The position numbers and the translations under genes are program-made. Of a stretch of 64,000 bases of DNA, positions 61,190 to 64,000 are shown piece after piece; the first letter of the stretch is position 1; every line of letters starts with the position of its first letter. This DNA is from Bin87 sp965220055 (GTDB lineage: Bacteria; Chloroflexota; Dehalococcoidia; Lucifugimonadales; UBA3495): NCBI GenBank assembly GCA_965220055.1, contig CBDCPE010000004.1:1116001-1180000 (forward strand), read 5' to 3'. The notes under the pieces are model-generated. The model made no database searches. It was not told the origin of the DNA and saw nothing but the letters and a program-made list of their open reading frames with translations.

Positions 61190-62173
61190 TCAGGCGCCGT
61201 TGACAAGCTTACGTGCAGCGGCGGCGACCGATTCGGCGTTGGGTATCGCGAGCTGTTCCAGCGGGAAAGAATAAGGTATGGGGACCTCGGCGCCGGCGAT
61301 CCGGCCGACTGGAGCATCCAGATACTCGAACGCCTCTTCCTGCACTTGAGAGACCAACTCCCCAGCGAAACCGCCAAAGCGGGTAGTTTCCTCCACCATC
61401 AGAGCGCGGTGGGTCTTTTTGACAGAGGCAACCACCGTGTCCATGTCCAGTGGGCGCAAGCAACGCAGGTCGATGACGTCGGCGTCGATGCCTTCCCGGG
61501 CGAGAATGTCGGCCGCCTGCTCGGCGACCAATGCCATACGGGAGTAGCCGCACAGAGTGATGTCGCTGCCGGTGCGCCGCAGGTCGGCCTGACCGATGGG
61601 GATGCGGAAATCGCCGTTTTCGGGAACCTCGCCTCGCGTGCCGTAGAGCAGGATGTGCTCGACGAACATCACCGGGTCGCTGAGTTCGCGGCAAGAACGG
61701 AACAGGCCGATAACGTCGCGGGGGGTTGATGGCGTCACGACGGTGAGGCCGGGCACGGCAGCGTACCACCCCTCGAACGATTGGGAGTGGGTCGCGCCGA
61801 CTGATGCGCCAGCGCCGGTGACGGTACGGATGATCAACGGAATCGAGAACTGGCCACCGGACATGTACCGTATTTTGGCCGCGTGGTTGACGATCTGATC
61901 CATAGCCAAAAGACTGAAGTTGATGGTCATCAGCTCGACAACGGGCCGCAGGCCGGCCATTGCCGCACCTACACCGGCTCCGACGATGACCGATTCCGCC
62001 AGGGGAGAGTCCTTGATGCGGCGCTGGCCGTACTGCTCCCAAAAGCCCTTGGTGACGGCGAACGCGCCTCCGTAGGGCCCGATGTCTTCGCCCATCAGGA
62101 AGACGCGTTCATCCTCATCAAGGGCTTCGCGTAGGACTGACGAAACGGCGTTGCGATAGGTGATGACCGACAT
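61190..62173 (-). CDS. Pyruvate dehydrogenase-type E1 component, beta subunit
   Basis: 327 residues. ALDEDERVFLMGEDIGPYGGAFAVTKGFWEQYG, LRPVVELMTINFSLLAMDQIVNHAAKIRYMSGGQFSIPLIIRTVTGAG, and the C-terminal TKP-like VEETTRFGGFAGEL. Thirty bases after E1 alpha, 62 before E2. Whether the substrate is pyruvate, branched 2-oxo acids or acetoin cannot be settled by eye. Confidence 0.93.
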   Translation of the reverse strand: MSVITYRNAVSSVLREALDEDERVFLMGEDIGPYGGAFAVTKGFWEQYGQRRIKDSPLAESVIVGAGVGAAMAGLRPVVELMTINFSLLAMDQIVNHAAKIRYMSGGQFSIPLIIRTVTGAGASVGATHSQSFEGWYAAVPGLTVVTPSTPRDVIGLFRSCRELSDPVMFVEHILLYGTRGEVPENGDFRIPIGQADLRRTGSDITLCGYSRMALVAEQAADILAREGIDADVIDLRCLRPLDMDTVVASVKKTHRALMVEETTRFGGFAGELVSQVQEEAFEYLDAPVGRIAGAEVPIPYSFPLEQLAIPNAESVAAAARKLVNGA

Positions 62174-62203
62174 GATGGTTCCTCTCGCCAGGAATGGGTC
62201 GTG

Positions 62204-63211
62204 TTACGCGGGGATACCTTCGGTTGGTCGGTCGGTGTACACGTCGTCGTAAAGGGAAGCCGATCCGGGCCACGGCGACTTTTCGCCAAATTCGGCGGCG
62301 ATGACGATTTCCTCATCGACGTTGGCGTCTATTTCCTCGAAATCCTCGACGGTGGCGATGCCCTCGTCAGTCAGCCACTCGCGGTACCGGGGGATTGGGT
62401 CCTGACTAGCCCAATAGCTGACCTCGTCGTCAGGGCGATAGTCGGCCGGGTCGGCGACCGAATGGCCGCGCAGGCGGTAGGTACGGGCGACCACGAAAGC
62501 GGGACCCTTGCCGGACCGAACCTCGGCGTTGATCTTCTGCATAAGAGCGCGCACTTCGAGGATGTCGTTTCCGTCCACCTCGTAGCGGGACATCCCATAG
62601 GCGGCGGCCATTTCGTGGAGGGAATCCCACATCACGAGGGTTTCCTTGGATGAGGCGCCCATGCCGTACAGGTTATGCTCACAGAAGAAGATGACCGGAA
62701 GATTCCAGATGGCGGCGAGGTTCATAGCTTCGTGGAACTCGCCTTCGTTGACGGCACCGTCACCGAAGAAACACAGCACGACCTGGTCGTCGCCGCGGTA
62801 CTGCACGGCGAGCGCGATGCCGGTGGCGATGCAAAGCTGGCCACCGACAATTGCATAGCCACCCATGAAGTTCAGGTCGGAGCTGAACAGGTGCATGGAG
62901 CCGCCCTTGCCCTTGCTGCATCCCGTGGCCTTGCCCATCAGCTCGGCCATCACCTCGTTGCTGGTAATGCCGCGGGCCAGAGCCTGGCCATGGTCCCGAT
63001 AGTGGGTCACGATGTAGTCGTCGGGCCGCAGCGTGTTGATGGCACCGACCGCGATCGCTTCCTCGCCGTTGTAGACGTGAAGGAAACCCTTGATGTTGCC
63101 TCGGGTGTACTGCCGTTCCGACTCTCGCTCAAACTCACGGATGAGCTTCATCTGCCGGTAGAAGCCCAGCAGGTCGGATTTGTTAAGTTCGGGGACGTCC
63201 GCTTTCAGCAT
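62204..63211 (-). CDS. Pyruvate dehydrogenase-type E1 component, alpha subunit
   Basis: 335 residues. ThDP-binding GDGAVNEGEFHEAMNLAAIWNLPVIFFCEHN, preceded by GKATGCSKGKGGSMHLFSSDLNFMGGYAIVGGQLCIATG, and RTYRLRGHSVADPADYR with the phosphorylation-loop region. Catalyses 2-oxo acid decarboxylation with the beta subunit. Confidence 0.93.
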   Translation of the reverse strand: MLKADVPELNKSDLLGFYRQMKLIREFERESERQYTRGNIKGFLHVYNGEEAIAVGAINTLRPDDYIVTHYRDHGQALARGITSNEVMAELMGKATGCSKGKGGSMHLFSSDLNFMGGYAIVGGQLCIATGIALAVQYRGDDQVVLCFFGDGAVNEGEFHEAMNLAAIWNLPVIFFCEHNLYGMGASSKETLVMWDSLHEMAAAYGMSRYEVDGNDILEVRALMQKINAEVRSGKGPAFVVARTYRLRGHSVADPADYRPDDEVSYWASQDPIPRYREWLTDEGIATVEDFEEIDANVDEEIVIAAEFGEKSPWPGSASLYDDVYTDRPTEGIPA

Positions 63212-63273
63212 ATCCCTTCCTCAATGGCAGATTTGCGACGTCGCCCAAACGAGGGCGGCATCTGTGCGCCGGC

Positions 63274-64000
63274 CTACATGTGTAGGGCGCGGCCTTCGGC
63301 GTCGAGAGCGGCTTCGTGAACCATCTCGGCGACGCTGGGGTGGGCATGGACCGCCCAACCAAGTTCCAAAGTAGTGCCTTCCAACAGGTGGGTCATCTGC
63401 AACTCCGCCAGGAGCTCGGTGACCTCGGGGCCGCACATGTGGCCGCCCAGCACTCCACCGTAGTTGGCGTCAAAAACCAATTTGACCATCCCGTCATTTT
63501 CACCCATGGCGACGGCTTTACCGCTGGCCTGGACGTTGAACCGGCCGATCTTCACGTCGTAGCCCTGTTCGATGGCTTGGGCTTCGGTAAGCCCGAACGA
63601 GGCGACCTGGGGATGACAATAGGTGGCGCGCGGCATGAACGTGTAGTCGAGCGGCTGGGTCTCTTCGCCGGCGATAGATTCCACTGCCGTGACGCCCTGA
63701 GCAGACGCGACGTGGGCCAAGGCCAACTTGCCGGTAACGTCACCCACGGCGTAGATGCCAGGCACGTTGGTGGACATCTTGTCATCGATAACAACGTAGC
63801 CGCGTTCGGTCGCCACGCCCACGGTTTCCAGTCCCAAGTCCTCGGTGTTGGGCAGGACGCCAATGGCCACCAGTACCTTATCGAACCGAGCCGTCTCGGT
63901 TACGCCGTCCTTATCAATCGTCAGGGTGACGCCGCTCGCGTCAGCCTGGGCATCGGTCACACCGGCTCCGGTGACGAGCTTGATGCCGTGACGGTTAAAG
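63274..64000 (-). CDS. Dihydrolipoyl dehydrogenase (E3), C-terminal part (5' cut by window edge)
   Basis: About 242 residues, reading in from the right edge. NAD domain end (VLVAIGVLPNTEDLGLE), FAD-binding GIYAVGDVTGKLALAHVASAQGV, and the dimerisation domain (PRATYCHPQVASFGLTEAQA ... GGVLGGHMCGPEVTELL ... HAHPSVAEMVHEAAL) with catalytic His-Glu (HAHPSVAE). The redox-active disulfide would lie outside. First gene of the operon. Confidence 0.94.
   Translation of the reverse strand, partial: FNRHGIKLVTGAGVTDAQADASGVTLTIDKDGVTETARFDKVLVAIGVLPNTEDLGLETVGVATERGYVVIDDKMSTNVPGIYAVGDVTGKLALAHVASAQGVTAVESIAGEETQPLDYTFMPRATYCHPQVASFGLTEAQAIEQGYDVKIGRFNVQASGKAVAMGENDGMVKLVFDANYGGVLGGHMCGPEVTELLAELQMTHLLEGTTLELGWAVHAHPSVAEMVHEAALDAEGRALHM

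Overview
The window is high-GC bacterial chromosome. No rRNA or marker gene fixes the taxon. The gene content fits a Chloroflexota bacterium of the SAR202/Dehalococcoidia type: many paralogous catabolic enzymes (three acetolactate-synthase-like TPP enzymes, three CitE-like lyases, CaiB/BaiF, LLM oxidoreductase, MmgE/PrpD, acetamidase, large alpha/beta hydrolase), a double-length ThyX, a RskA-type anti-sigma factor and abundant interspersed palindromic repeats. That placement is inference.

Layout. 1-5.8 kb: the end of a CaiB-type CoA-transferase, a four-tRNA cluster (Val-CAC, Leu-CAG, Arg-GCG, Val-TAC) behind a clear promoter, a PAC2 protein, and a minus-strand group of amidohydrolase, nitroreductase and DMT exporter. 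5.8-16.4 kb: an integrated element bounded by a 13-bp duplication of the 3' end of tRNA-Glu. It carries integrase, AlpA, a PriCT/AAA replication protein, and a head-and-packaging set (TerL, HNH, head closure, major capsid, protease fused to a P-loop domain, connector, portal), but no tail, lysis or repressor genes. This is the layout of a capsid-forming phage satellite (cf-PICI). Near its right end lies an unusual 95-nt tRNA with an 8/4 acceptor/T-stem, serine-type features and anticodon GAT. 16.4-21.3 kb: a dead IS630 element whose transposase gene contains an in-frame 15-bp repeat expansion; two other IS630 elements have inserted at CTAG sites in that expansion.

21.3-45 kb: AIR-synthase-like protein, PLP dehydratase, small HTH protein, acetamidase/formamidase, TPP enzymes, two PaREP1/HEPN-like proteins, a solitary N6 adenine methyltransferase, an IS5-family element, ADP-forming acyl-CoA synthetase, a protein with a C-terminal HEPN RNase motif, and three tandem CitE-like lyases. 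Repeat-rich gaps separate these genes. 45-57 kb: a CHAT-like/STAND/TPR protein, alpha/beta hydrolase, orphan HsdR-like nuclease, LLM oxidoreductase, MmgE/PrpD, an ECF sigma/anti-sigma/zinc-ribbon set, and ThyX. 57-64 kb: a six-gene minus-strand operon encoding pyruvate-dehydrogenase-type E3, E1 alpha, E1 beta and E2, then a TPP enzyme and a methyltransferase.

The strongest leads are the satellite-like element with its odd tRNA, the protease/P-loop fusion, the IS630 landing-pad array, and the scattered HEPN/CHAT-STAND/methylase genes that resemble defence genes.
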